64,000 bases of DNA from assembly GCA_018894105.1 (NCBI GenBank), contig CM032127.1:1707001-1771000 (forward strand), read 5' to 3'. This DNA comes from Jacaranda mimosifolia. Its lineage: Eukaryota > Streptophyta > Magnoliopsida > Lamiales > Bignoniaceae. The translations under genes were made by a program, and so were the position numbers. Below are positions 23,752 through 36,100 of the stretch, in pieces. The number at the start of each line of letters is the position of its first letter. The first letter of the stretch is position 1. Under the pieces are notes generated by a model. That model was not told the origin of the DNA. It searched no databases and was given only the letters and a program-made list of their open reading frames with translations.

Positions 23752-26658
23752 AGTTTTGATCACATTCCACAAGGCCCTTTTCAATTTATTCATGATTTTG
23801 CTCTATTTTCAACTAAAACAAGCTCAAGAACTACATAAATGAATGATTTGAATCCTCAAAATACACATGTTTTTGTCACCTATAACTTGTTATATCATAA
23901 GGCTAAGTACTAGTAGTTTTTTGGAGGGTTTATGTATCACTGTGAGAGTGATCATCTTATACATTTTGACTAAAGAGCCCATCTGCATCTATTGATTATT
24001 CTTTTAGCTCAAATTCATGATGCACTTATTGTGTATAGAAATAATTCTTGTATCCAATAGAATCACAAATCTAAGCCTGATAGGCATTGTCAGGCTTTTC
24101 AATATAGTAAACTTCTTAACTCTGGCGGAAGGTTTAATACCAATAATTTTCTGGAGGCTTTTTTGTGTTACTGTAACGTCTCGTCCACATAAACTAAACA
24201 CTAAAAGAGTGATCATAAAAATAATGCTTTTCAATAAAAGTATATTCAAATGAGTACTGAGTTATTTTTTCACTTATTGACTATTTCTTTTATCTTTTGA
24301 TACTTGGCCATAGAAAATGCCATCTCGTTTATTTAATTTGATAATAGTCCAATTTAATAATCAATTTAGTAGATTCAAAGACAATTCTCGTGTTCAACGG
24401 GCTTACCGGCCTGAATCACGGGCTTTTCAATATAGTAAACTTTTTTACTCTGGCAGGGCTATGGAATTGAAGATGGAGTTTTCTGTGGAGTGTTTGATGG
24501 GCATGGCAAGAATGGACACATAGTGAGCAAGTTAGTCAGAAACAGGTTACCTTCTTTGCTTCTCAGCCAGAGGAATTCAAATTCCACACCAAAGATCAGC
24601 CCATCACCACTAAGACAAAATGGGAGATCATTTTTGGAAAGAGATCAATTGGAACCAACCAAGAATTTCCTCAAATGGAAAGAGGCTCTCATTAGTGCAT
24701 TCAAAGGGATAGACAAAGAAATCAAGATTCTTGACAGTTTGGACTGCTCATGCAGTGGAACCACTGCTGCTGTTATTGTCAAACAGGTAAAATAGAAATG
24801 AACCATAGTCATATTTTTATGGAGGAATTGAACATTTTTTTTTTTTTTTTTCTGGGCTTATTTATAGGGTGAAGATCTTGTTGTTGCAAATCTTGGGGAT
24901 TCACGGGCAGTTCTTGGAACAAGAACTGAGAATGGGATCATGGCTGTTCAGTTAACTACTGATTTGAAGCCTGGCCTGCCCTGTAAGTTCATGCCCCTTG
25001 ATAGAAATATTATATGCTTAATGTACACATAAGTTACAAATTCTTTGGCCGTGTTGACGTGAGCATGAGAATTTACTCTTAATTTAGATCTAATCAATGC
25101 ATTGGTTATCAAGTTTAGTCCAATCTTGAAAGTAAAGACATTTTAGTTCAGTGAGAGTTGTCCAATGAAAACTTTTCAACGTCATCCAATGTATATAAAA
25201 ATTTATAATGTTGAAAGTAAAAGTAGCAATATAAGTCACGTACTTGAAAAATATAATAGTGCTGCCGGTTGGACTACATAGTCTGTGTGACTATATCTAA
25301 GCCCCTTAGTATGATTAGAATCTAATTAATGTTAAAAATATGGGTATTCTCGTAATAAAAAAATGAATCACCTATCCCAATTAAATGTTTAACTATGATT
25401 TAATTTTAGTAACACTAGTCAAGTCTCACACAAAATATATATGCAATGATTCTTTTTTATTTACATATGCTAGAAGTCTCATAGATTTGTCCCTCTGACC
25501 CACTGTTTAAAAAATCAGACCCGATCGGCAGGTCGGACCGGTTGGACCGTCAATCGGCTAGCGAACCAGTTCGGTTTTCTCAAAAAATAAAAAAAATAAA
25601 TTTAAAAAAATCCATATTTTGTAAAAACCGTTCAAACCGACCGGTCGGACCGGTGAACCGAACTGGTTTTTTCATTTAATTTTTAATAAAATAATTATAT
25701 ATTTTTTAAAATTTTTTTGGTCTAAATATAAAGTTTGAAGGTTAAGGTACACTTCACAAGTTATCTAAAAAAAAAAAATGAAGCCTTAATTTAGAGTTTA
25801 GAATTAACTTACACACTCTCAATTTTAAACTTTAGACTTGATATATTTAAATTGTTGTGATCATTTATAATATGAATTGTAAAATTTGGATTGTAATGTT
25901 AGACAATATCATTTAAACTCTTTATGTTTTATATTTTGACATTTTATTAATTTTTAAGTAATTATATATAATATAAATATATATGTTTCGTAATTATGAC
26001 GTCACGGTTCAATTACGATCCGTCCAACTGTTGAACCAGTGAACCATGAATCGGTAAGTTTTTCAATTCAATGAACGGTCTGATTTTTCGAACACTGCTC
26101 TGACCTCAAACTATAAAAAAACTGTCTTTTTTAGTTGCTAATATCGGAAAAACATCCGTCCTCGTTGTGCAGCTGAAGCAGAGAGGATAAGAAAGTGCAA
26201 CGGAAGAGTGCTAGCACTTAAAGAAGAACCTCATATTCAAAGAGTTTGGCTGCCCTATGATGACTCTCCAGGCCTGGCCATGTCTCGGGCTTTCGGAGAT
26301 TTCCTACTGAAGAGACATGGGATAATTGCCATCCCAGATGTTTCCTATCACCATTTATCTCCAAATGATCAGTTTCTTGTTGTGGCAAGCGATGGGGTAA
26401 AGGGCCATTTCCCCCCAACTGAAAATCCAACTTTGTACTTAGGATTTTGAACTGATTTTTCTGGGTTTTGATTATTTTCAGGTGTGGGACGTGCTAAGTA
26501 ATGATCAAGTTATGTTGATAGTGTCGGCAGCACAGAGCGAAGAGGCTGCAGCAAAAGCAGTGGTTGATGCAGCAATTGCTTCGTGGAAACATAAGTTTCC
26601 AAATTCAAAGAGGGATGATTGTACCGTTATTTGCCTCTTCTTGCAAATGAAGCAGTAA
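23497..26658 (+). CDS. Protein phosphatase 2C (PPM family), clade E-like
   Basis: Five exons: 23497-23667, 24457-24786, 24868-24982, 26173-26396 and 26482-26658. They encode 338 residues. PP2Cs are Mg2+/Mn2+-dependent Ser/Thr phosphatases. The metal-binding motifs are all present: KGLNQDSAI, GVFDGHGKNGH, SCSGTTAAV, ANLGDSRAVLG, LAMSRAFGDF, VVASDGVWD and RDDCTVICLF. The protein starts MGICASIS; Gly2 and Cys4 suggest N-myristoylation and palmitoylation, hence membrane attachment. The nearest proteins I know are Arabidopsis clade-E members such as At5g26010. A Ser-rich insert SQRNSNSTPKISPSPL follows the DGHG motif. The start at 23497 was chosen for the MGxC motif; an upstream in-frame TTG is not a plant start. 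Intron 3 is 1.2 kb because of a hAT-type MITE. Confidence 0.95.
23719..23748 (+). repeat. (TG)15 microsatellite in PP2C intron 1
   Basis: Fifteen uninterrupted TG units start 51 bases after the exon 1 donor. Such runs are usually length-polymorphic. Confidence 0.95.
25493..26105. mobile_element. hAT-type MITE in PP2C intron 3
   Basis: The 597-bp segment 25501-26097 is flanked by perfect 8-bp duplications CTCTGACC (25493-25500 and 26098-26105). The ends are inverted repeats with about 19 of 21 positions matching: CACTGTTTAA...TCAGACC on the left, and the reverse, ending GAACACTG, on the right. An 8-bp duplication with CAGTG-like ends is the hAT hallmark. Inside are several CCGGTCGGACCGG-type palindromic words and no coding sequence. 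Confidence 0.88.
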
Positions 26659-27000
26659 TATATGTGGAAAAGAATTCAGCTTTTTTACTTTGGAGTGTTA
26701 TGGAGGAGTTGTATAAAAGATCCCACATATTTCCTATTTTCTGTTCTTTTTTCTTAGAAAAATAGATATAAATTCGGAAAAATAGCGTAAAACACCTCCT
26801 TTATCACCTTTTCACATAAGTAACAAAAACCCGCACATATTCAAATTTCAAGTAATAATAAAGGATGCATTGCGCTCCTCGGGAAAATGAGAGCTCCACC
26901 CCCAACCCAGATAAAGGAACAAAAACCTTCTGTTTCATGAACAAAAAAGGGGTTTAAAGATAAAAAAAAGAAGGCATCTGTTGCAACATAGAGTTGAGGT
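26659..27000. other. Short convergent intergenic stretch, PP2C and PHAX 3' ends
   Basis: Only 342 bases separate the two facing stop codons, so the 3' untranslated regions of PP2C (+) and PHAX (-) must abut or overlap. Nothing else is recognised. Confidence 0.6.
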
Positions 27001-30000
27001 TCATTTTAGTGAAGCTAATTCATCTTTGGGATCATCAACTCCAAGCAGATCATCATATGTAACTGGCAGTCGTATTCGATCATGAACAGATGCACGTTTC
27101 TGTTCAGCAGGTGATTGTACAACGGAGCTTTGATCGTGAGATGTAAGATCCAGACCATCTGATGGGTTAGGCTTAGTCTGATCGACAGCAAGAGACATGC
27201 TTTGAGAAGATGCGTCCGTCTGTTGCTTGGGTTCTTGCTTATGGTGCTTGAGTTGCTTCTGCAAAGTGTAGCAAACTGAAATATTAGAAGGGCGATTCGA
27301 AATCACATAAACAATTCGGGCATAATAATAGAACACACGGGGAACTATATAATGAAACATGAGGCGAAGTGAAAGTATCATAGTACACAGGACAGTTTAG
27401 AATGTTTCTTTGTTCACAGAAGCACAAAAGTTTGAATGATTGACCAATAGGATGACAATCTATGTCTGTAGAAACGATACTCATACAGAGAATTAGCCCA
27501 GAAGGATCCAAAGAATAATATAAAAATAAAAACAGATTAATGATGGTATTCAGGTAGTTCGTTGGTTGCTGATATCCTAAATGTACACCTCCAGAAAATG
27601 CAGCATATCGCTGACTCCATTCAGGCAAAAGCAAAGTGTGGATTTTTCATTCATGATGCTATGTTTAAGTGTTGATGTGTAAAATGGCATTGCGGTGTTT
27701 CGTTACAAAGCAAGACCAATGGCATTTAAGAAACCTGTAATTATTCGGTTTATGTAAAAATCCAGACATACCTCAAACTCTTTTCCTTTCCTCATTATCT
27801 CTTTGTAAGCATTTGGATCCCGTGCTTTGATGATATTCCATAATATGCCGCCACCATTCCGAAAACGGTTGCCGTCGGCAGTCTTCTGACCTCCACAAGC
27901 CTGAATTGCATCGACCTGCAAGTTTACTCCTCATGTTAACATTCTTGTAAATAAAGCTGACTAGAAAAGAAAAACATCAGAGAAGAGGAAACCAACAACA
28001 ATTTCATCCAAGTGGAAACAAATTTCAAAGGATGGAGGATAACTGATGTTTGAAAGACTTCCAACTTTGAAACATCTCAGTTTGATCCTTACACCAAAAT
28101 ATTTCCCATTACTACAATAAGCCAGACATTTCATCTCTCAACTAACACCACAGAGTGGGTAACAATTATTGGGTCATCTAATAATTAGGAAGGAAAGTAT
28201 TGATATGTTGAATTGGTCTATCAATGTGTATTCAAGTATTTTCTAGCCGATTGACCTTCTATTTTATAATTCAACTCTTCTGTTATCTATGGATCTTCAA
28301 TAGTCAAGATCTTCATCTAACCAAAAAGTGTCCATCTTATTTACAAACTAAGTTGTTTCCAGATGAGCTCCAGAATTTCACTCCCAATTGTAGCATAAAC
28401 AAGTGCAGAACCATTTTCTTCTAATATCACATATCTAATGCTTACTCCCAGCCCCTGCTTTCAAGTATGCTGTCTTTTGATAAGAGTCTGACATTTTATA
28501 GCTTCTATCGATCTTGTGTCACGAGTAAACAGGTACGAACTGTGACAGATAAAGGAAGACCATTTAAACTAACCCACATTAATGGAAATCACAAAGTAGT
28601 TTGAAAAGAAACTATCTCAGAACAAAGTTTCATGTGCTTGTTAGCAATAAGTTCTTCAGCCTGAAGGATCTGACGTTGATGGGAGAAAATATTGAGGATC
28701 AGAACTAAGGATGAAGAGGGTCCTTAAGCATGTAGAGAAAGATGGTTAACCAGAATCTCACCTTTAATCACAATTACCTAGTGAATGTTTCCAGGTTTAC
28801 CAAAAACCCAAGGATTGATAGTTTATAAAACTCTCAACATCAAGCAGTAGAAGAAGTATCAGGGATGATTCAAGGCATGAGATTAGCCACGGTAACTTTT
28901 GTCCAGTTAGGAAATTCCAACAATTTATGCAACAAGCCTGAGGGTATACGTAAAAAAGCAAAAAGAATATTAGGAATGTGATACCAAACTAATGCTGTGA
29001 TAAAAATTTAAGCAAGCATTTTTTTTCCAGACAACTGCATGCAAATACATAGATATTCGACCAAATAGTGATGATATCTGACGTAATGACTTATGACCAT
29101 CATCTGGTCACTGGAAGTTTTGATGTATGTCACTGGATTCAAATATCACAGAATAATTAACCATGCAGAAGATCATACTGCATTATGAGAAGCCATAAAA
29201 GAGAAAGTGCCGCAGGGTTATGATCCTACTTCTTCCCGTCTTTTTATTGAAAACCTTGATCGTATTGGATTGCACATGCAACAAAGCCCTCAAGTAAGTT
29301 AATTTTCATATTATCCAAACTAGCTTTCTGCCAATAATTTGCCAATAAAACTACTCCAAATGGCCCAAAAAAACCAAAAGAATAAAAAATAAAAAGTAAA
29401 AAACTCTGCACATTTCGTACTTAGGACAAACTTTCCTAGTCTACATCTTACAGCAGAGGTCTAAATCAAGCTAAGTATAGTTTATAGTTTCAAAATGATG
29501 AACACCATTCATGGGCTGCAAGCAAAACAGCAAATGGTCCAACAACTACTTTTGAACAAAACAGTATGTACCAACCAAAGAAGAAATTTTACCTCTTTGA
29601 CAAGATCGCTCAAAGCTGAGACACCAAGACAACCAACAGCAGTCCACATTAGATAAGATTTCCTCTCTCGCAAACGCTTGCATGTATCCAAAACAAACCT
29701 GAGGTAAGTGGCATAAATGCAAAAATAGATGTGACAATAAATTCTGAAGTATATCAAAAATAAGAGATTCTCAATAAAACAATCAGTGTAAAATATGATA
29801 TTGCTAAAGATCTACCGATCAAATTAATAATTAGTAAGACATGTAAGATATAGACTATGGCATAGCATTCCAAGTACAAAATAGCAGGTGATGTGTGAGT
29901 TTATCCAGGTAGAGATTGGGCTATAACACATATGTCATGCAGCCTCCTTCAGAAGGCCATCATGCAGATAACTAAAGGTAAAGGAACACTATTTAATGAA

Positions 30001-30345
30001 TCAGTAACAAAAGACACCACAACAAAGTAATGCAACAGAAAAATCATAAATGAACCAATATAATGTCGTGAACAATCCACACCTGTTGATATTAGTTACA
30101 TTTGGGCCATTACTGCTGCCTCTCTTTCGCTTGTTTTTCTTTTTCTTCTTCTTATGTCTTGAATTCTTCCCTTTAGATTCTTGATTTACTTGATTACCAC
30201 CAACATCACAACTTTCTCCTACTTCTGTCTTCGAAATCTGTTCAATCAACTCACCTTCTTCAACATCAAGCATCTCAACATCTTGGCCATCCTCAATGTT
30301 TTCTTCATCAAAAAGAGTGTCTAACAAGCTCTCTCCTTCTTCCAT
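27001..30345 (-). CDS. PHAX: Phosphorylated adapter RNA export protein (PHAX-like)
   Basis: Four coding exons: 30345-30083, 29698-29593, 27915-27772 and 27258-27001. They encode 256 residues. PHAX bridges the cap-binding complex and the export receptor CRM1 on snRNA precursors, and also acts on snoRNAs. The N-terminal third is acidic (DEENIEDGQDVEMLDVEEGE), followed by a basic tract of Lys and Arg (RHKKKKKKNKRKRG) that looks like a nuclear localisation signal. The RNA-binding PHAX domain follows, from about RFVLDTCKRLRERK through AIQACGGQKTADGNRFRNGGGILWN to RDPNAYKEIM. The tail is Gln/Ser-rich and ends in a conserved-looking block, RIRLPVTYDDLLG. The start is the first ATG after a leader intron: an AG acceptor lies just before 30359, and a donor at 31097 ends a leader exon of about 50 bases. 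Intron 2 is 1.7 kb with no element I could define. Confidence 0.92.
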
Positions 30346-30359
30346 GTGATCAAAGAGCT

Positions 30360-31097
30360 GCAGGATGCTTCCAGATCAAGTATTCTCCACAAACAAACAC
30401 AAAAACAGAACTAACACTAAAAGAAGTATAAATTTTTACAGCCCAATATAGCTGTGATGAATTATCATAGTTGAAAGAACAATTCAGGTCAAAATACAAG
30501 CAAAATTTAGAATTTAGAGCTCCATCCCTCTCCCAATGAAAATACAAGATTATACTTCTGAAAATTATTTGAAGAAGAAAATATGCATTTGCATACCATC
30601 CACTAGATAAAAACAAGAAAACACAATTTGTTTTGTTCCCGAATTACATACATAGATATACATGCATAAAGTGCAAAGTTGCAGCATTTGAAGCCCCACT
30701 TCAAAATAAGAGCATTTCTGCATAAACTTGTATTCTGAAACTACTTATGTAACACTAGGTTATCATCATAAGCCAAATAGAATATTCATTCCGAACAAAA
30801 TATTATCATCAAAGCACACCACATATCTTAACAACTCCATGAAATAATCCTCAGCAACATGACCCTACCCAAAACTCAAAACCCACCCACACAACACACA
30901 CACAGACACACAAAATCAATCAAATCAAATCAAGCTAAAAAACAAAAATAGAGCAGAGGCATGACCTTGTGCTCCTATCACATTAAAAAACAAAAATAAA
31001 AACGATATCTATGCGACATATCTTGCAGATTTCAGTTCAAATAAACCTAACAAATTCAAGCGTAAACAAGAAATCGGGAGACAAATGCTACTAACCT
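30360..31097 (-). other. Putative 5' UTR intron of the PHAX gene
   Basis: On the minus strand GAAG|GTTAGTAG gives a donor at about 31097. CTGCAG|CTCTTTG gives an acceptor about 15 bases before the start codon. The interval between is AT-rich without long open frames, with a CACACA-rich patch near 30885-30910. Confidence 0.6.
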
Positions 31098-31310
31098 TCG
31101 ATTATGGAAACTAGTCCAGTGACCTCGCAACTGATTGTAGAGGGCTTAAACAAAGAAACTGCTCCGAGCCAAAAAGAAAGAAATTTATGGATCATATATA
31201 CCTGTTTTTCTTGAGCTTTATTAAGCTTCTCTCAAGGTGGGCCTGGATTTTATTCGCGTTGGTTTTCAGTATGGGCCTTAACCCAGCTTTACTTCCTTTT
31301 TTGTATTTTT

Positions 31311-31975
31311 ATACCTGTCAACGGATCGGATTTAAATCGGATCTACCATATTCAAATCTGAATCTAATTAACAAAATTAATATCAGAATTCGACTCAAAA
31401 TCCTATAGAATTTTTGTTAATCAGCGCCATATTCGAATCCGATTAAAAAATCCAACCCGATTTTTTTTTCTTTTTTTTTTCCTTTTAAATTTTATAAAAA
31501 TATTGTATTTATAAAGTAAATATATGTCATATTTGAATTTTTAACAAATTTTTATTATATATTAGTTCAAAGGTTAAATATTTTAATAATAAACTCATTT
31601 TTCACATTATATTAATTTATAGATAAACTATTATATGTTATTATATTTGATATTTTATCAATATTCTATTTATTTTTTAGGTTAAAAATTCAATATTAAT
31701 AGTATAATATAGACGTTAATATAGATATTAGGTCAATATAATACATAAATTTTATTTTAAAATATTTATTAATATTATATATTAGAGTATTAATTTAATA
31801 AAAAATAGTAAGGTTCGAATTTGAATCTTTAATGGATCGAATTGCTTAATTTCATATCCGATCCACTTATTTGATTTTGAATATTTATAATCGAATTTGA
31901 TCCATTGAATATTTTAATAGAATAAAAAATCTAAAATTTGGATTAAAATTCAATCTATTAACAGCCCTAATTATA
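31311..31975. mobile_element. Candidate hAT-like MITE with decayed ends
   Basis: The left end reads CCTGTCAACGGATCGGATTT and the right end, read inward, GGGCTGTTAATAGATTGAATT. These are imperfect inverted repeats of a type common at plant hAT MITE ends. Flanks TTTTTATA and TAATTATA match at six of eight positions, so the target duplication is at best decayed. The interior is AT-rich and non-coding. Confidence 0.45.
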
Positions 31976-31982
31976 CCTTTTA

Positions 31983-32073
31983 CCTACGCACATTAGGAAC
32001 TTGTTCAGACTCAAACTCCTAATGTCACACATTATGTGGGACACTTATGCCACCGAGTCATAAGCCACTTGGC
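31983..32073 (-). repeat. SINE-like repeat (tRNA-derived candidate)
   Basis: The minus strand reads TGACTCGGTGG, close to a polymerase III A box. About 35 bases later comes AGTTTGAGTCT, close to a B box. Related sequences with the same layout lie at 36551-36645, 21222-21302 and 8548-8632, all in minus orientation. The A and B boxes and their spacing are the evidence for tRNA ancestry; no poly(A) tail was defined. Confidence 0.45.
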
Positions 32074-33678
32074 AAGAACAAGGTTGAGTTAAGATAATGA
32101 GTTGTGAAAATTATTTTATTTAAATTATCAAATATCTTGTAGAAATAATTAATTCTTTTGATTATACTTCATGGGGTTGACCCAAAAATTTTAATTTGGC
32201 CAATATTTAAGAAAATAGCCCACCAAGCATTTTGATATTTCAAGAATATGGATTGGGCCCATATGGGTTAAATAGGCAAGAGACATCAATATTGTCTTTA
32301 AAATGCCCAAAATATCCTTACTAGAATCAATAGTCCAATACAAAGCCTTAAAAATAAAATTCCAACCCAATAAAAAATATTGAGGCATAAGAGAAAAGGG
32401 TTTTAATATGATAGGACTATTTGTAGAGGTAGAGTTCTATTAAAAAATTAACTTATGATGAGTTAATATCATACAAAAACTCTACTTAAAGTATGTTTTT
32501 ATTATTTTCTAACATTTTTTTCATAATGTTTTTCATTTAGTATTATTTGTATTCTGACTTAACGGGATCAAACCCATATTTTTCTTATTGAACCTTAGGT
32601 TAATTAAATTTGATGAAAGGGAAGAAAATTACCCGAATCCTTGCGATTTTATTTGAGTTTAGGTTTAAGTATGATGAGAATAATATTTTATGACCAGCAA
32701 TTCATTTATTTTCAAATCGACCCTTTTACTATTTATTATTTGATTGACTATTTAAATAAAAAAAAATCATTAAGTATTATTTGTATTCTGATTTAATCAC
32801 CAAAAATTTTTATTGGGCGTAATTCCAACGCCCATAAAATTATTTCCCATGAATTGTAATTGAATAAATGCATTTTAATTGATATGAAATTCAAATATGC
32901 ATCACAAACAAGAGGCCAACGTTGTCCAAATCATGAGAAGAATCCTATGCCATGAAACAAGTTAGAAAAAATAGGACCAAAAATGACATAATCATGTGAT
33001 TTTTTTTAATGTCTATATAACTTATTCGACCAATATGGTAATAACACACTTCATTTGTCTTGGAGTGCATAAAGATATTAAATACCTAAAGATTATATCT
33101 AAACCTAATTTTACTTGTCTTCTATGGATGAATTCAAGCCTTGTTTCCCTTCTTCTTACTCAACAATCTTATTGTCAAAAAATAAATGTAAAAGTCTTAC
33201 TCATATAGGCGGCATTATTGACTAAGTGATCAAAATTTCATAATGCTGGTCACAAGATTCTCTCTTTTGATTTCCCTTTACCCTACTTCCAATTGTTGTA
33301 CACCATGTACATGGTTAACTTAACTTGAAGCATCATAAAGTAATATATGCTATTTTTCAATTGTGCATGATGTGATTACAAGAAAATTTGTTTTTTCATA
33401 TGGCCTTTCACATCTTTGGATAGCTAATAATATTTTATTCTAAAATTCGTAATAAATGGATAGGGTTGCTTGTGTCTGCCTAGCTAAGATCCTTCATTGC
33501 TCAAGTCAGTATTTGCAAGAGAGAATAATAAGTAGAGAGAATATTGAAAACAGCAAAAGTTACTTACCTCACAATATTAAGTTTATGAATATTTATAACG
33601 ATGGGAAAAATTGACTAGTCCCAGTCCAAGCAAATCCTATGATCTCATTAAGTTGGTGAATTGAACTTCAACTGATAA

Positions 33679-34527
33679 GGTTGTGATTGCTTGTGTTTTC
33701 GTTTCTCATTTCTCATTTCTTAAAAGACACAGTAAGATTTTTTTGTTTGTGAGGTAGAAATTTTTTTATGAGGTAGTGATTGTTTCTGAGATAAAAGTGT
33801 AATGATTATATTTGATATGATAGGTGAGAGAAAATAAGGTGGTGATTGTCTGTGAGAAAAAAATTGTGAGAATGTGTTTGGTTGTGAGATTTTTTTGAGT
33901 GAAATTTGTGAAGTGGTGATTGATTGTGAGAATTTTTATGAGAAAATTATAAGAGATGGTAATTGATTATGAGTTTTTTTTATGTAAGCAAATTTATATA
34001 TTATTGTAGAATAAATTAACATTAATTTATTATTATCTAAAATATCCCATATATTATAATGAAATTTAATATTAAATAAATTTAATAATTAATTTGATTA
34101 AAATTTGTAAAGTTTCTGAGAATTTAATAATTTATATATTGAATATATATATATATATATATGAAGACATCATCAGAGGGTAGGCGAGATTGAGAAAGGG
34201 CCGAGAAGAGTCATTTTGAGAAGAGATAGAGGGAGCCCACTAGATTCCTCCAGTGTTTCTAGGTTAGAAAAAAATTTTCAAAGACCGAAACAGAGGCGAG
34301 ATGAGAGCAATGAGAGGAGCCTTCATTTTTTCTCACTCTTCAGATGCTAAGAGAGAGAAAGAGAGAGAAAGAGAGAGATGGGAGATGGGACAGCACATGA
34401 AGGGGGCCAACATTCACTCACCTTTTTTGTGGAGTGGGAGTTTTTCCCACAAGCAACCATACATTTACCTCAAAAATGTGTTTTAGAGGCTTGTTTGTGA
34501 GAAATTTTCTCACAAGCAAGCACAACC
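33679..34527. mobile_element. Candidate non-autonomous element with GGTTGTG/CACAACC ends
   Basis: The left end GGTTGTGATTGCTTGTG and the right end CACAAGCAAGCACAACC are imperfect inverted repeats. The right end also carries a local hairpin, TTGTGAGAAA/TTTCTCACAA. Between about 33740 and 33980 the word GTGGTGATTGNTTGTGAG recurs in degenerate form. No clear target duplication was found, so the borders are uncertain. Confidence 0.45.
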
Positions 34528-36100
34528 TAAACCTTTTATCTTAGCCCACATCAGTTTGCATGAAAATAATATTTAATTTACGTTACAGATTATAATTCCA
34601 AATGATCATTTTATTTGTAATTCTACTTATAATCAAACTTCCGATAACAAATAAAATAGGTCAAATTTAATACGCAAAGAATCCAACAGAATCAAAATAG
34701 TCGATAAATAAATTTAACTGATTGGAACAAGATGAACCACATAGCCAATCATATTATTATACTCTACTTATGATGTCAATTTTACCATTATAGTTATGTA
34801 TCAAATATTTACCTTATTGATATTGATGTGTGGGTCAATATATTGCCTCCATAATAAAGTTTGTTGTTTGTATGTGAGCCAACATTGTGTGAACTTCTTT
34901 TAGCCAACCACTTATCCAATGCCCACACTATCTATTTGGCCTTATCATCTAAGTCCTCTATTATTCTAAGCACTCATTTCAGGGGATAAGTTTTGATATT
35001 GATGTAGGCCAAGCCAAAAGGTTGATTGAAAACACTTTGATAGTTTTAGCATCAATTGGAGTATTTTATCAAAGATATTAGGAGAAATTTGATAGGCTAT
35101 CTACTCTATGATATGGAAAGAAATGACATTTTATGTCCTAATACTTCACAAGAAATATGGGGTTCTCACATTAATGTGGAATATGACAATTCAATGTGTA
35201 CATTTTCTTCTAGGTTAGGTTTCATTGGGTGCAACACCTTTTTTTGTGGTGCCCATTGAATATTCCATCTTATCTTATTTTGAAAATTTGTGAATATTCC
35301 ATTTTGTTTTATACCTATTATAGCATGTCATGAAAATAGCCACAAAAAAATAATAATGATAATTTATGTCAGAAAAAGGAGTTTTTTTGTTAAAAAAATC
35401 GTCTTATCACATCAATCCCTATATAACTCAATTTTATACGTGTACAATTGTAATATTAGTTAATTACGACAATATTACTATATCACATCTCAGGCTCGCG
35501 AACCAAAATATTCAATGAATGCACATGAATTCTTTGATTAAAACTTATATGATAGTTATTCTTTCAGCATTTGGTCCATATGAGATGTGATATTACATTA
35601 TATTATGTAGAAAACGAAAAACATAATCCCAATAAATATAAGACCATCTATCTATCTATGTGTGTGTGTGTAGTTTGATGAATTTTCCTTCAAACAGATT
35701 AAATTTATTTGTCAAACAATTTATAAAACAAAGTACTGAATTGCATTTTTTTTTTTTTTTTGTGATATACCTAAAATACTATTATTTTTATATTTTAATT
35801 TGCATATCTACAACTCGTAACTACTGTATATAATCTACTCTCACTATACCCCATTTTTATCATAATATTTCTTTTTATTTATGTAAAAAATTTAGATAAA
35901 CATATTAAAATTATAAAAAATAATAATTAATTTTATTTATTTTATATTATAAATGTTTTGGTTTACACTATTAGTAGGTGTCAAATCTCTAATTAATATT
36001 AGCTCTCCAATATTGACTTTTCCTCAAAGCTATCTTTCCACACTTCAACCAATCGCCTGTAAGCTATAATACGGCATTTCCAGTTGATACGCCACCCCAT

